From Vibrio viridaestus (GTDB lineage: Bacteria; Pseudomonadota; Gammaproteobacteria; Enterobacterales; Vibrionaceae): DNA of 64,000 nucleotides. This document shows positions 7,799-16,986 of the stretch, piece by piece. The DNA is taken from contig NZ_RJVQ01000005.1 in NCBI RefSeq assembly GCF_003856525.1, positions 62,001-126,000 on the forward strand. Direction: 5' to 3'. The position numbers and the translations under genes are program-made. Positions within the stretch are counted from its first letter, which is position 1. Each line of letters opens with the position of its first letter. The notes beneath the pieces were generated by a model. That model saw nothing but the letters and a program-made list of their open reading frames with translations, made no database searches and was not told where the DNA came from.

Positions 7799-9100
7799 AT
7801 GGCAAAACAATATCATCAGGGGCAGTTTCTGCACTTCCCAACCCAAACTCGTTCGCCAGAAGCGGATTTTGAGTACCTAGAAAATGGAATTTTGATTATA
7901 GAAGACGGGATTATTCTGGGGCTCCACTCAGCAGACTCTGTCATACCAACCCTTTCTGATACACAAAAAGAGTCCATCATCACGCACCAGGGATTGATGC
8001 TACCCGGAATGATTGATACTCACGTTCATTATCCGCAAATGGAAGTAATCGCTAGCTATGGTAGACAACTTCTCGATTGGTTAAATGACTATACGTTTCC
8101 AGCCGAAGCGCAATTTCATGAGTATGACTACGGATTACAGCAGTCCCATTTGTTTCTCCAACAAATCTTTGCTAACGGAACAACCACTGCAGCCGTTTAC
8201 GCAACGGTTCACCCAGAATCGGTCGAGGCCTTCTTTACTGCGAGCCAAAACTACAATGCCCGTATGATTTGTGGAAAGGTATTGATGGATAGAAATTGCC
8301 CAGACAATCTAAAAGATAACCCACAATCAGCCTATACCGAGAGTAAATCGCTTATTGAAAAATGGCATGGTAGAGGTCGACAACTTTATGCGATTACCCC
8401 TAGATTTGCGCCGACAAGCACAGAGGAACAGCTTACCAATGCAGGTAAACTTGCTGCCGAATATCCTGATGTGTTCATTCAAACACACTTAAGCGAAAAT
8501 GTTGATGAAATCGCGTGGGTGAAAGAACTATTCCCTGACTGCCCAGATTACTTCTCGGTGTATGAAAAGTTCGGTTTAGCTCGAGAAAGAGCCTTATTTG
8601 GTCACGGTATTCACCTTACTGATCGTGAAATTCAAGCAATACAGACATCAGGTTCGAGCATCATTAGTTGCCCTACTTCGAATCTATTCATCGGCAGCGG
8701 TCTATTTCCTTACTTCAAGCTGAAAGAAAAAAATATTCCAATTGCAGTCGCGAGTGATGTGGGCGGGGGTACAAGCTTAAATCTATTTAAGAATATGGCT
8801 GAACTGTACAAAGTGATGCAATTACAAAATGAAAACTTAAACGTATTTGAGTGTCTGTATCTTTGCACGCAAGGAGCGGCATGCGCACTACGTTTAGAGG
8901 ATAAAATTGGCAACTTAAATACAGGAACAGAAGCAGACTTCATTGAACTCGATCTGCAATCCATTCCTATTTTAGCTCAACGACTCTCTCATTCGAAAAC
9001 GTTGGCTGAAACACTGTTTGCAACAATAACTCTTGCCGATGAGCGCGCAATTAAGCGAACTTATATCAGCGGAGAGTTAGTTTATGAGCAAGGCGCTTAA
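7799..9100 (+). CDS. guaD: Guanine deaminase
   Basis: A 433-residue amidohydrolase that deaminates guanine to xanthine in the cytosol. Zinc ligands are visible: H75-x-H77 in MIDTHVHYPQ, the histidine in QTHLSEN, the histidine in FGHGIHL and the aspartate in ASDVGGG. PRFAPTSTEEQL and CPTSNLFIGSGLF are family signatures, and the length is normal. The ATG is preceded by AAGGAA at about 8 bases. It has its own RutR-type operator and leader hairpin, so it is co-regulated with, but not simply co-transcribed with, the upstream nucleoside transporter. Its last four bases overlap the end of the convergent hypothetical gene. Confidence 0.93.
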   Translation: MAKQYHQGQFLHFPTQTRSPEADFEYLENGILIIEDGIILGLHSADSVIPTLSDTQKESIITHQGLMLPGMIDTHVHYPQMEVIASYGRQLLDWLNDYTFPAEAQFHEYDYGLQQSHLFLQQIFANGTTTAAVYATVHPESVEAFFTASQNYNARMICGKVLMDRNCPDNLKDNPQSAYTESKSLIEKWHGRGRQLYAITPRFAPTSTEEQLTNAGKLAAEYPDVFIQTHLSENVDEIAWVKELFPDCPDYFSVYEKFGLARERALFGHGIHLTDREIQAIQTSGSSIISCPTSNLFIGSGLFPYFKLKEKNIPIAVASDVGGGTSLNLFKNMAELYKVMQLQNENLNVFECLYLCTQGAACALRLEDKIGNLNTGTEADFIELDLQSIPILAQRLSHSKTLAETLFATITLADERAIKRTYISGELVYEQGA

Positions 9101-9567
9101 CTCATTCGGTGACACACATATTCTCTTCCGGTGCGAGTATCATCCAAAGTCATTGAGCTCGCATCGAGATGAGTAATTGTTGCTGTACCTTTTAATGTTT
9201 CCGGAAGTAGCTGTTTTAAGCCAAGCATTTTGTCCCATTCAGGATGCATGGTATTTTTAACCGATGTCACCTCTCCGCGGACTGTCAATTGGTCTTCTTT
9301 GACACTCCACACACCTTTCGCTTCAAGATGATACCCTACCGAAATCGTTGACTGAGGCATAGCGAGAATAACGTCGCCTGAGCTATTTAGTCTGCCATTT
9401 TTCGATAATTCATGAACGGACTTTATATTCGTCTCGTATAAGTCAACAAAGTTGCTGTTACACTGCCATTTACCCGCTAGCAGATTTGTATCTACTTTAG
9501 CCATAACAGGTGCAACAAAAACAGTACTAACCAAACTTAAGGCCAGAGGCGAAAATAGTGATCTCAT
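9097..9567 (-). CDS. Secreted hypothetical protein
   Basis: A 156-residue protein with a clear signal peptide (RSLFSPLALSLVSTVFVAPVMA, cleavage before KVDT at ~residue 24). The mature part is mostly beta-strand in appearance (LLAGKWQCNSNFVDLYE, TISVGYHLEAKGVWSV, GTATITHLDASSMTL) and has two cysteines, C37 and one near the C-terminus (REYVCHRMS), that could pair. It resembles small lipocalin-like or periplasmic stress proteins, but I recognise no family. The stop overlaps that of guaD tail to tail. Confidence 0.65.
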   Translation of the reverse strand: MRSLFSPLALSLVSTVFVAPVMAKVDTNLLAGKWQCNSNFVDLYETNIKSVHELSKNGRLNSSGDVILAMPQSTISVGYHLEAKGVWSVKEDQLTVRGEVTSVKNTMHPEWDKMLGLKQLLPETLKGTATITHLDASSMTLDDTRTGREYVCHRMS

Positions 9568-9644
9568 AGGAAATGATTACCCGATAACAATTTGGGGCAT
9601 ACTATCACCCAGATCAAAACAGATTGTCAATTCAGCGTATTGAT

Positions 9645-10856
9645 TCACGAATCACTGTCAGAAGTCGGTTTATATAAGAACATCAGACCAATAGCTAAGA
9701 GACTGACAACCGCAATACCGATAGTCATTGGATAGCTGGTACCATTACTGAGTCCACTCACTAAAGCGCTAGTCAGACTCGCAAATCCAAACTGAACTAC
9801 ACCAACAATAGAAGATGCGCTACCAGCGAACTTACCGCTGACTGACATCGCCATCGCCGTTGAATTTGCACCGATAATGGGGACGGTTGCAATACAGAAA
9901 AACAGAGGCAGGATAAATAGCCACATATTCGTCGTTTGGCCCAATAGCACAACGATTAATGACATAACCAGTAAAAAGACAAGTGTTGATTTATACACAC
10001 GATACGGAGAATGCTTTTTCATCATTTTGTTATTAAATTGGCCACTAAATACCATACCTAATGCAAAACAACCAAACAGCCAACTATAGTGCTCCTGGGA
10101 TAGCCCATAAATAGACATGAATACAAATGGAGAGCCGGAAATAAATATAAACATGGTTGAAAGCGCAATACTTCCAGAAAGTAATGGAATGACGAATTCT
10201 CTGCGTTTAAATAACTCATAAAACGGTGTGATAATATTCTTTACATTAATTTCGACAGGTTCTTTTAATGTCTCAGGTACCGTTTTAATACTCACTAAAA
10301 AGCACAGCAACCCTAGAATAGCGAGGAATAAGAAGACCGCTTCCCATCCCCATATTTTATGAATATAGGCACCCAGTAATGGGGCCGCTATCGGGCCAAT
10401 TCCCTGAATCATCATCATGAGCGAGAGCGCACTCGCCGACTCACGTTGACTAAAAAGGTCCTGAATAATGACTCGGCTTACGATCATCCCAGCACAACCA
10501 CCAATAGCTTGCAGCAATCGAAAACCCACAAAGGTTTCTATGTTAGATGAGAACATAATCATAAAGCTAACCAATGCAAACAGTAGTATACCCATTAGCA
10601 TTGGTACTTTGCGGCCATAACGTTCAATAATGGGAGCATAGAGCAGCTGACCAAACGCAAGTCCGATAAAATAAGTAGAGAGACTGTACTGAACATTAGC
10701 AATCGACGTATTTAGGCTATCGGCGATACTAGGAAAACTCGACAAATACATATCTGTCGAAAATGGCGCAAAGGCACTTAATATGCCGAATGTAGCCACA
10801 AGAGCCAACTTGTTTACTGATTTACTGGAATTCAACTCTTTTGTCTCTTCTAGCAT
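9645..10856 (-). CDS. Bcr/CflA-type MFS drug exporter
   Basis: A 12-helix major-facilitator protein of about 403 residues resembling Bcr/CflA: FAPFSTDMYLSSFPSIADSLNTS in the first helix region, YGRKVPMLMG as the A motif between helices 2 and 3, and RLLQAIGGCAGMIVSRVIIQDLF in helix 4. I place the start at the ATG (MLEETKEL) because GGGGAG stands 8 bases upstream; a longer frame extends 12 codons further without such a site. It is probably a proton-driven exporter of drugs or small metabolites. Nothing links it to the purine locus. Confidence 0.85.
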   Translation of the reverse strand: MLEETKELNSSKSVNKLALVATFGILSAFAPFSTDMYLSSFPSIADSLNTSIANVQYSLSTYFIGLAFGQLLYAPIIERYGRKVPMLMGILLFALVSFMIMFSSNIETFVGFRLLQAIGGCAGMIVSRVIIQDLFSQRESASALSLMMMIQGIGPIAAPLLGAYIHKIWGWEAVFLFLAILGLLCFLVSIKTVPETLKEPVEINVKNIITPFYELFKRREFVIPLLSGSIALSTMFIFISGSPFVFMSIYGLSQEHYSWLFGCFALGMVFSGQFNNKMMKKHSPYRVYKSTLVFLLVMSLIVVLLGQTTNMWLFILPLFFCIATVPIIGANSTAMAMSVSGKFAGSASSIVGVVQFGFASLTSALVSGLSNGTSYPMTIGIAVVSLLAIGLMFLYKPTSDSDS

Positions 10857-11175
10857 TCGATCTCCCCGGATAGGCCTGCCAATCACCAACATTTCTACTA
10901 TATTACTCCGATTCTAAGTGCCATACAGTTAAGAAGCGGTTAAACATTGAGGAGTGAAATCTAAACAATATTTTATATATATTCACAGAAAACTATATTC
11001 TTTATTTCTTATTTAAAGAATAAAAATTTAAAAATAGTATATGTTTAATTTTATTGATTTGATATTTTTATGCATTTACAAGTTCTTTGTTAATATTAGA
11101 TACACCCATCTTGTTATTAACTTTAATTACGGGCATCCTTTGCTGATTATTATTAAATCTTCAAATAGGTGTATC
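10857..11175. promoter_or_regulatory. AT-rich divergent intergenic region
   Basis: About 320 bp between the MFS exporter and the UPF0319 gene. It is very AT-rich around 10960-11100 and probably holds both promoters. An open frame from 11041 reads into the UPF0319 gene, but its product has no signal peptide at the right place and is judged non-coding. No clear operator was seen. Confidence 0.45.
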
Positions 11176-11868
11176 GTGAAAAATAAAGCCGTTATCTCTC
11201 TTATTCCTGTTTTTCTTTTTAGTGCGTCTGCGCTAGCTGAAGTGACCATGAAAGTTCCACCAGAAGTCTCCGTCGTTGTAGCCAACGGGCATACACCCAA
11301 ATTAACAGGCAGCGTATTTGATTCCGCGAAAACGTTGCACCTCCCAGATGGAACACAGCAAATTCTTTTTCGCTACAAACCGTATTTTGCTCAGGGCAAA
11401 GACAATATCGGCGTTGAGAGTGATGTCTTAGTTTCAAGCTTTCAAGTTTCAAACCAAAACCTAGAATTCGTATTGCCTGAATACAGCGACTTAAAAGAAG
11501 CTCAGGCTAACATCCATACTATGGATTGGTCTTTCGCTACCGAAGATGGCCAAAAAGTGGCTTCAATAAACGATAAACTCGTTAAAGATGGTATCCAATT
11601 CGGTCGCAATTATATAACCGAAGCAGCCTTGTATAACCAAGGCAATAATGCCGCGTCAGTACATACTTTCGCACCTGAAATGACCCTGTCAGATCGTCAA
11701 ATTCATTCGACTAGTCAGCCTCAAACTCAATCAATGCAAAATGCTGATTATCAATATCAGCAAGCGCCTACTGGTGGACCATCTGTTGAATCAATGCTGC
11801 ATTATTGGTACAACCAAGCTGATCCAAGTACCAAGGCTAAATTTAGAGCATTCGTTAATGGTCAATAG
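11176..11868 (+). CDS. UPF0319 (DUF2057) periplasmic protein
   Basis: About 230 residues. I use the GTG at 11176 (V/MKNKAVISLIPVFLFSASALA) because it gives a good signal peptide, cleaved before EVTMKVPP, and AGGT lies just upstream; the longer frame adds 45 odd residues. The mature protein carries the UPF0319 pattern: LPDGTQQILFRYKPYF, LVSSFQVSNQNLEFVLP and a conserved ALYNQ. The family is common in Vibrio and Enterobacteria, and its role is unknown. The C-terminal ~60 residues are Gln-rich and probably disordered. Confidence 0.85.
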   Translation: MKNKAVISLIPVFLFSASALAEVTMKVPPEVSVVVANGHTPKLTGSVFDSAKTLHLPDGTQQILFRYKPYFAQGKDNIGVESDVLVSSFQVSNQNLEFVLPEYSDLKEAQANIHTMDWSFATEDGQKVASINDKLVKDGIQFGRNYITEAALYNQGNNAASVHTFAPEMTLSDRQIHSTSQPQTQSMQNADYQYQQAPTGGPSVESMLHYWYNQADPSTKAKFRAFVNGQ

Positions 11869-11948
11869 TAGTTACTGGATCACCAAATTAATCTCGCGAT
11901 ATCCTTGATTAATCAGTAAGATTAAAGAAAAACCACAGAGAGACACTT

Positions 11949-12509
11949 ATGCCAGTTTGTATTCGCGAGTTTACAGATGATGATGTCATTCCATTCTTCG
12001 ATGCAGTGCGTGAGTCTGTATCGCATGTCTCTCCGTGGTTACCGTGGTGCAAAGAAGGCTATGCTATTTCCGACGCTCAAAATTGGGTTGAGGGCTCGCG
12101 GTTTGAGTGGAATCACGAGACAGATTATCGCTTTGTTATCTACGACGATCAAAGCGGTGTATTCCTTGGTTCTGTAGCGATCAATGACATCGATTATTTT
12201 AAACGCTCAGCGACTCTCGGTTATTGGGTGAGGCGTAGTGCGTTGAGAAAAGGCGTAGCAAAAAGCGCCAGTGAACTGGCTCTTGTTTTTGCTTTTGATG
12301 AAATAAGGTTAGAACGCGTCTTTATTGATATTCTACCGGGTAATGTGGCCAGTAAGAAGGTCGCCCATCATTTTGTCAAACACCCCGACAATCCAGAAGA
12401 AATCACTATCCAATTCAACGAGAAAGATACACTTGCTCATCGTTATGTCGTGGAAAGAGCCCCTTTTATGAACTCAATTTCGGCTGATCTGGAATCTTTA
12501 CATATCTGA
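11949..12509 (+). CDS. GNAT-family N-acetyltransferase, RimJ/RimL-like
   Basis: A 186-residue acyl-CoA transferase with the GNAT fold: IREFTDDDVIPFFDAV at the N-terminus, FLGSVAINDIDYFKRSATLGYWV as strand 4, and RKGVAKSASELALVFAF as the acetyl-CoA pyrophosphate-binding motif A (residues ~99-115; the usual Q/RxxGxA/G reads LRKGVA). It continues with LERVFIDILPGNVASKKV. It probably acetylates a protein N-terminus or small amine. The last 44 bp overlap the convergent VanZ-like gene. Confidence 0.82.
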   Translation: MPVCIREFTDDDVIPFFDAVRESVSHVSPWLPWCKEGYAISDAQNWVEGSRFEWNHETDYRFVIYDDQSGVFLGSVAINDIDYFKRSATLGYWVRRSALRKGVAKSASELALVFAFDEIRLERVFIDILPGNVASKKVAHHFVKHPDNPEEITIQFNEKDTLAHRYVVERAPFMNSISADLESLHI

Positions 12510-12831
12510 TAGCAGCCGCAATCAGCGTGCCCAAAGTCAAACCACAACTGTTTGCTAAAAGATCGAGCCATTCACCATGTCGATTCACGTAAGGCTGGAT
12601 AATCTCAATCAGACCGCTATAGCCGACAAACCCTAAGATAAAAATGAACCAAAACCGAGGCCTTGCATAGGCAATCGGTAGAGCGAGTGTGGCATAGGCA
12701 ATAAAATGATGTAGCTTATCTGTGCCTGACACTTTCGGTAATTCATCCAAGGGAGTTAATGAAAGATACGTTATTAAACCTACGATAAAGAGGGTTAGAG
12801 GTAGCCAAAGTCGAGCAAACAAATTTAACAT
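12466..12831 (-). CDS. VanZ-like membrane protein
   Basis: About 121 residues with four predicted transmembrane segments. The pattern LSLTPLDELPKVSGTDKLHHFIAYATLALPIAYARP followed by LIEIIQPYVNRHGEWLDLLANSCGLTLG is the VanZ-like family (landmarks DKLHHFIAY and E-x(4)-QxxVxxRxxExxDxxAN). I chose the ATG at 12831 because an upstream GTG only adds a poorly conserved extension; neither has a strong ribosome site. Its role is unknown; it overlaps the end of the GNAT gene. Confidence 0.75.
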   Translation of the reverse strand: MLNLFARLWLPLTLFIVGLITYLSLTPLDELPKVSGTDKLHHFIAYATLALPIAYARPRFWFIFILGFVGYSGLIEIIQPYVNRHGEWLDLLANSCGLTLGTLIAAAIRYVKIPDQPKLSS

Positions 12832-12938
12832 AGTTGAGAGATTGATAAGATTCGTACTTGGAAAGTAAGGGGTAACAACGTAAATGTAAAGCACATCGTT
12901 TAGTGTATTACCCCATATTTCGCTAGATATAACTGAAT

Positions 12939-14165
12939 TTATCTAAAAGAAAGAATCATTTCTTGAAGGCAACTGAGCGTTATCGCAACATCACTGGCAT
13001 CAACATTTTCTCGTGGATTGTGGCTAATTCCTTTTTCACAGCGAAGGAATAGCATGCCTACTGGCGTTATATTCGCCATCATCATTGCGTCGTGCCCAGC
13101 TCCACTCGGTAAATAAAACGCGGGCTCGCCTGTAACTGACTCTATAACATTGGCCCACTTAGCCTGAAGCTTCATATCACAAGGCACAGCTTTCGCCTGG
13201 TAGATATTCTCTGCTGTAAGAGCCACATTCCGTCTGCCTGCTATAACTGAAAAAAGCTGTAATAGCTCTTCACAACTACTATCGAGCAAGGCTTGATCTT
13301 GACTACGAATATCAAGACTAAACTGGACATCACCAGGAATAACGTTGACCGCTCCACCGCGAATATTACATTTGCCTACCGTCGCCACAATATTCTGTTC
13401 CCCGGCGAAACGCTCTGTTGTTGATATCATTTCAGCCACAGCACATAAGGCATCATTCCTTAACCCAAGCGGTACTGTTCCTGCGTGTCCAGCCACGCCT
13501 TTAATATCGATCAGATATCGCTTCGCTCCTGCAATTCCTGTCACGACGCCAACCGGAAGGTTACGATTTTCCAATACTGGACCTTGTTCGATATGGACTT
13601 CTAAATAGCTTTGATAAGCTTCATCGATCCGACTCGCTTTCCCAATAGCATTAACATCAAGTCCAAACTGTTTCATAGCTTCACCGATCGTCGTCCCTTC
13701 CGCATCAGCGATGGACAGCCACTCAGGGTTCCACATGCCACAAACGCCGCTCGATCCCAACAGAGTCGTGTTAAAGCGTGTCCCCTCCTCATCCGCAAAG
13801 GCAACGATATCAATGTGAAACGGAAATGACGTATCTTTTAAACGATCTAAGGCTTCAATGGCAAGAATAACACCAAGAGTACCATCGTATTTTCCTGCGT
13901 TAACCACAGTATCACTGTGAGAACCGATAATGATCGGAGCCTGTGTCGGCTCAGCGGAAACCAGACGTCCCCACTGATTTCCAACTTCGTCCTGCCATGT
14001 TTGAAGACCGGCCTCGCGCATCCAATGACCGATTTGTTCGTGAGCCTCTTTGTGCTCTTTGGTCAGATACGCACGTGTCACCATTCCTGCCATAGAACTG
14101 AACGCAGCAAGCTGCTCTATTCTACTCATAACCCGTTGAGCTGTTGTATTCCTTGTGACCGGCAT
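12939..14165 (-). CDS. hpxK: Allantoate amidohydrolase-like M20 hydrolase (AllC/HpxK type)
   Basis: A 408-residue zinc hydrolase of the AllC/N-carbamoyl-amino-acid hydrolase branch. Metal ligands are visible: H83 in GSHSDTV, D94 in GKYDGTLG, and E126-E127 in FADEEGTRF. The peptide-binding dimerisation insert begins near residue 210 (GVVTGIAGAKRYLIDIKG). It should hydrolyse allantoate to ureidoglycine, CO2 and ammonia. GAGGAG stands just before the ATG. It is the last gene of the ten-gene leftward run and directly follows the aminotransferase that would use its product. Alternative: N-carbamoyl-amino-acid hydrolase; the context favours allantoate. Confidence 0.85.
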   Translation of the reverse strand: MPVTRNTTAQRVMSRIEQLAAFSSMAGMVTRAYLTKEHKEAHEQIGHWMREAGLQTWQDEVGNQWGRLVSAEPTQAPIIIGSHSDTVVNAGKYDGTLGVILAIEALDRLKDTSFPFHIDIVAFADEEGTRFNTTLLGSSGVCGMWNPEWLSIADAEGTTIGEAMKQFGLDVNAIGKASRIDEAYQSYLEVHIEQGPVLENRNLPVGVVTGIAGAKRYLIDIKGVAGHAGTVPLGLRNDALCAVAEMISTTERFAGEQNIVATVGKCNIRGGAVNVIPGDVQFSLDIRSQDQALLDSSCEELLQLFSVIAGRRNVALTAENIYQAKAVPCDMKLQAKWANVIESVTGEPAFYLPSGAGHDAMMMANITPVGMLFLRCEKGISHNPRENVDASDVAITLSCLQEMILSFR

Positions 14166-14186
14166 CCTATCTCCTCAAAATCCAGC

Positions 14187-15419
14187 TTAATTATTATAAT
14201 GTTCCATTGCGGCCACAACTGCCTGACCCGCATCAATAGGTGCTTTATGCTTGATCAAAATCGCTTCTAATCCAGCTAGTGTCGCTAATACACACTCTTG
14301 GCGAGCATTATATCCCATCGTACCAATCCGCCAGATTTTGCCTGTAAGAGGGCCAAATGCTGTGCCAATTTCAATGCCAAAACGATGCAATAATTCGAGT
14401 CGAACCGCTTCGCCATCAACCTGAGCCGGAATATAAACCCCAACCACGTTATTCATTTTGAAGTCTTGGTGACCGAATAACGTCAAGCCCATTGCTTTCA
14501 GCCCTGAGGCCATTGCATCACCTGCGACTTTATGACGCGCAATCACATTGGCACCACCTTCTTCCATAAAGATGCGTGCACATTCGCGCGCAGCATAAAG
14601 CATACTGGTCGCTTCTGTATGGTGATTAAGGCGCTCAGGTCCCCAGTAATCCATAATCATTGCCAAATCGAAATAGTTAGAACGGATAATCTCGTCTTCA
14701 CCTGCTGTATGGTGCGCCGCCTTAATCCCTGCCTCAACGTGCTTACGACGATTGATCACATCAACCGCGGCATCGCTTAAGGTTATCGGCGCACTACCTG
14801 ACGGACCGCCAAGACATTTTTGTAAGCCAGCAGAAACGGCATCGAGATGCCATTCATCCACTTTAAGATCGTTGCCCGCGATCGATGCGGTTGCATCACA
14901 GTAAAACAAGACACCATGACGTTTACACACTTCGCCTAATTCAGCCAAAGGTTGATTCATGGTTGTTGACGTATCACCCTGTACCGTCGCTAATAACTTA
15001 GGTTTAAACTGCTTGATTTCCTGCTCAACACGCTCAGCAGAAGCCACTTCACCCCATTCAAAATCGATAGTACGAACCTGAGCTCCGACTCGATGGGAAA
15101 TTTCACTCAGTAGATGTCCAAAACGACCTATAACAGGGATCAGAACCTTGTCTCCTGGCTTCAATATAGAAACGAGAACGGCTTCAATACCAGAACGTGC
15201 TGTACCATCAATCAACATTGTGTGCTGATTTTTCGTCTCGAAAACACCGCGGTACAATGACTGAACCTGATTCATATACCCCGTCATTACTGGATCATAT
15301 TGACCGATCAGTGCAGAAGAGAGTGCCTGATAGACACGAGGATACGCATTGATTGGCCCAGGTCCCATCAGCAGACGTTGTGGGGGATTAAGTGTTTCAA
15401 ATAAGTTATTCGTTTCCAT
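14187..15419 (-). CDS. hpxJ: Ureidoglycine--glyoxylate aminotransferase-like (PucG/HpxJ)
   Basis: About 410 residues, a class V PLP aminotransferase. LNPPQRLLMGPGPINA opens the domain; SAGLQKCLGGPSG holds the PLP lysine (residue ~201), and QGDTSTTMNQPLAELG and FYCDATASIAGN are cofactor motifs. The sequence follows Klebsiella HpxJ and Bacillus PucG more than serine-glyoxylate enzymes (my recollection, unaligned). It would transfer the amino group of ureidoglycine to glyoxylate, giving oxalurate and glycine. The start is the ATG at 15419, after TGGAG that lies inside the 3' end of the preceding gene; a TTG at 15431 is less likely. Confidence 0.82.
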   Translation of the reverse strand: METNNLFETLNPPQRLLMGPGPINAYPRVYQALSSALIGQYDPVMTGYMNQVQSLYRGVFETKNQHTMLIDGTARSGIEAVLVSILKPGDKVLIPVIGRFGHLLSEISHRVGAQVRTIDFEWGEVASAERVEQEIKQFKPKLLATVQGDTSTTMNQPLAELGEVCKRHGVLFYCDATASIAGNDLKVDEWHLDAVSAGLQKCLGGPSGSAPITLSDAAVDVINRRKHVEAGIKAAHHTAGEDEIIRSNYFDLAMIMDYWGPERLNHHTEATSMLYAARECARIFMEEGGANVIARHKVAGDAMASGLKAMGLTLFGHQDFKMNNVVGVYIPAQVDGEAVRLELLHRFGIEIGTAFGPLTGKIWRIGTMGYNARQECVLATLAGLEAILIKHKAPIDAGQAVVAAMEHYNN

Positions 15420-15420
15420 T

Positions 15421-16986
15421 TTATTCTCCAAGTACTGCTAAGCCATCACTACGGGGATCACTGGCTGCTTCTGCCAGACCGTTTGTATTGAGCATGATTG
15501 CTCCCGCATGGCCCATTAATTCATTGTTATCCGTTACATATGTAATATCGTGACCCTTTTGCTTCAACGCATCACCCTGTAACTCATAAAGTGTTTTTTC
15601 TAATCGAAGTTGATGAGTGTCATCTCCCCAGGTACGCCCTAACAACCAGCGCGGTTCAGAAATCGCCTGAGTTAATGATTTACCCTGATAGACGAAACGC
15701 GAGTACAAACACGCTTGAGTCTGCGGTTGTCCTTCGCCCCCCATGGTTCCATAAACCATCCGTCGTCCATCTTGAAACTCGGCATAAGCGGGGTTTAAGG
15801 TATGAAATGGCTTTTTACCAGGTGCCAGATGATTTGGATGAGATTCATCCAGTGAAAAGCTCTTCGCCCGGTTATTCCATAGGATTCCAGTCTGCGGTAA
15901 AACCGCTCCAGAGCCATATTCCCAGTAAACGCTCTGAATAAAGCTGACCATCGTACCGTACTGATCTGTCGCACCCATCCACACGGTATCTCCCGGTTTA
16001 GCCACATGAGGCCACGGCAAGGCTTTGTCCATGCTGATCTGACTCACACAATAGTCAATAACATCATCGGTAAGTAGTTGTTGCAGTGGTTGATTGACCT
16101 GTTTCGGGTCAACAACTTCCTGATCGCGGATAATAAAGGCTTGTTTTGTCGCTTCAACTAACAAATGTATATGGTCCGCTTCACCTTGAACTCGGTCAGC
16201 TAAACGGTCATAAATCGCCAGAATAAGTAACGATGCTAAACCTTGTGTAGGAGCGTCATGATTAAAGATGCGTCCCCGAGACGTCATGACATTCAGAGGT
16301 GTTCCAACAACCGCGCTATGCTGATGCAGATCGTTAAGAGTCAGAGGGCTTCCTAGCTCGGCAAGGTCAGCAGCAATCGTTTCTGCAAGCTGACCTCGAT
16401 AGAAATCATCAAGACCGTACTGTGCCAAATGGTCGAATGTGTCCGCTAAAGCCTGGTTTTTTACCGTATCCCCATAGCGAAGCACTGCACCTTCGTTGAG
16501 GAATATGCGCGCAAATGATTCAATGGCCGCTAACCGACTAAATGTTTTTTCGCTCGCATCAGCCTGACTCTGAGTAACTGTAATGCCAGTTCTTGCAGCA
16601 TTAGCGGCAGGTTCAAGAAGCGATTGCAACGAAATACCCGTGGAATTCATTTTCAATGCTTCGTTCCAGGCCGAAATCGTACCCGCCATATTAATCGCCG
16701 CAGCTCCGCCACTATCCGGCATTTCATCTCCGGCGTTCTGGTAAGCAGTTAAGTCCGAACTCAATGCAGAGCGGCCACAACCATCAATAGCAACGGGATC
16801 TTTTCCTTTTTCACAAATAAGCCAGAAACTATCACCACCGATACTGTTCATATGTGGGTATTGAACTGAAATCATAGCAGCGGCAGCCACCATAGCTTCA
16901 CTCGCTGTGCCACCTTGCTGCAGAATACTAAGCCCCACTTTTGCTGCTTCGTGATGTGGTGCGGTAAATGCGATCTGATGTTTCAT
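15421..16986 (-). CDS. hpxW: Gamma-glutamyltransferase-family Ntn-hydrolase, HpxW-like (oxamate amidohydrolase)
   Basis: A 521-residue self-processing Ntn-hydrolase. The probable autocleavage site and nucleophile is T334 in AKPGDTVWMGATDQYG, dividing a ~333-residue large and ~188-residue small subunit. TMGGEGQPQTQACLY is the conserved glycine-rich block of the small subunit. No signal peptide is present, so it is cytoplasmic, unlike periplasmic Ggt. In Klebsiella, HpxW of this family hydrolyses oxamate to oxalate and ammonia; the place of this gene between an amidase and HpxJ/HpxK-like genes supports that role. It overlaps the amidase start by 4 bp. Confidence 0.8.
   Translation of the reverse strand: MKHQIAFTAPHHEAAKVGLSILQQGGTASEAMVAAAAMISVQYPHMNSIGGDSFWLICEKGKDPVAIDGCGRSALSSDLTAYQNAGDEMPDSGGAAAINMAGTISAWNEALKMNSTGISLQSLLEPAANAARTGITVTQSQADASEKTFSRLAAIESFARIFLNEGAVLRYGDTVKNQALADTFDHLAQYGLDDFYRGQLAETIAADLAELGSPLTLNDLHQHSAVVGTPLNVMTSRGRIFNHDAPTQGLASLLILAIYDRLADRVQGEADHIHLLVEATKQAFIIRDQEVVDPKQVNQPLQQLLTDDVIDYCVSQISMDKALPWPHVAKPGDTVWMGATDQYGTMVSFIQSVYWEYGSGAVLPQTGILWNNRAKSFSLDESHPNHLAPGKKPFHTLNPAYAEFQDGRRMVYGTMGGEGQPQTQACLYSRFVYQGKSLTQAISEPRWLLGRTWGDDTHQLRLEKTLYELQGDALKQKGHDITYVTDNNELMGHAGAIMLNTNGLAEAASDPRSDGLAVLGE

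Noticed and set aside
11041-11175. Longer start for the UPF0319 protein
   Set aside because: The extension is a hydrophobic AT-rich reading with no ribosome site, and it would bury the clear signal peptide that begins at 11176.
15419-15431. TTG start at 15431 for the HpxJ-like gene
   Set aside because: The ATG at 15419 has TGGAG at correct spacing and better matches family length.
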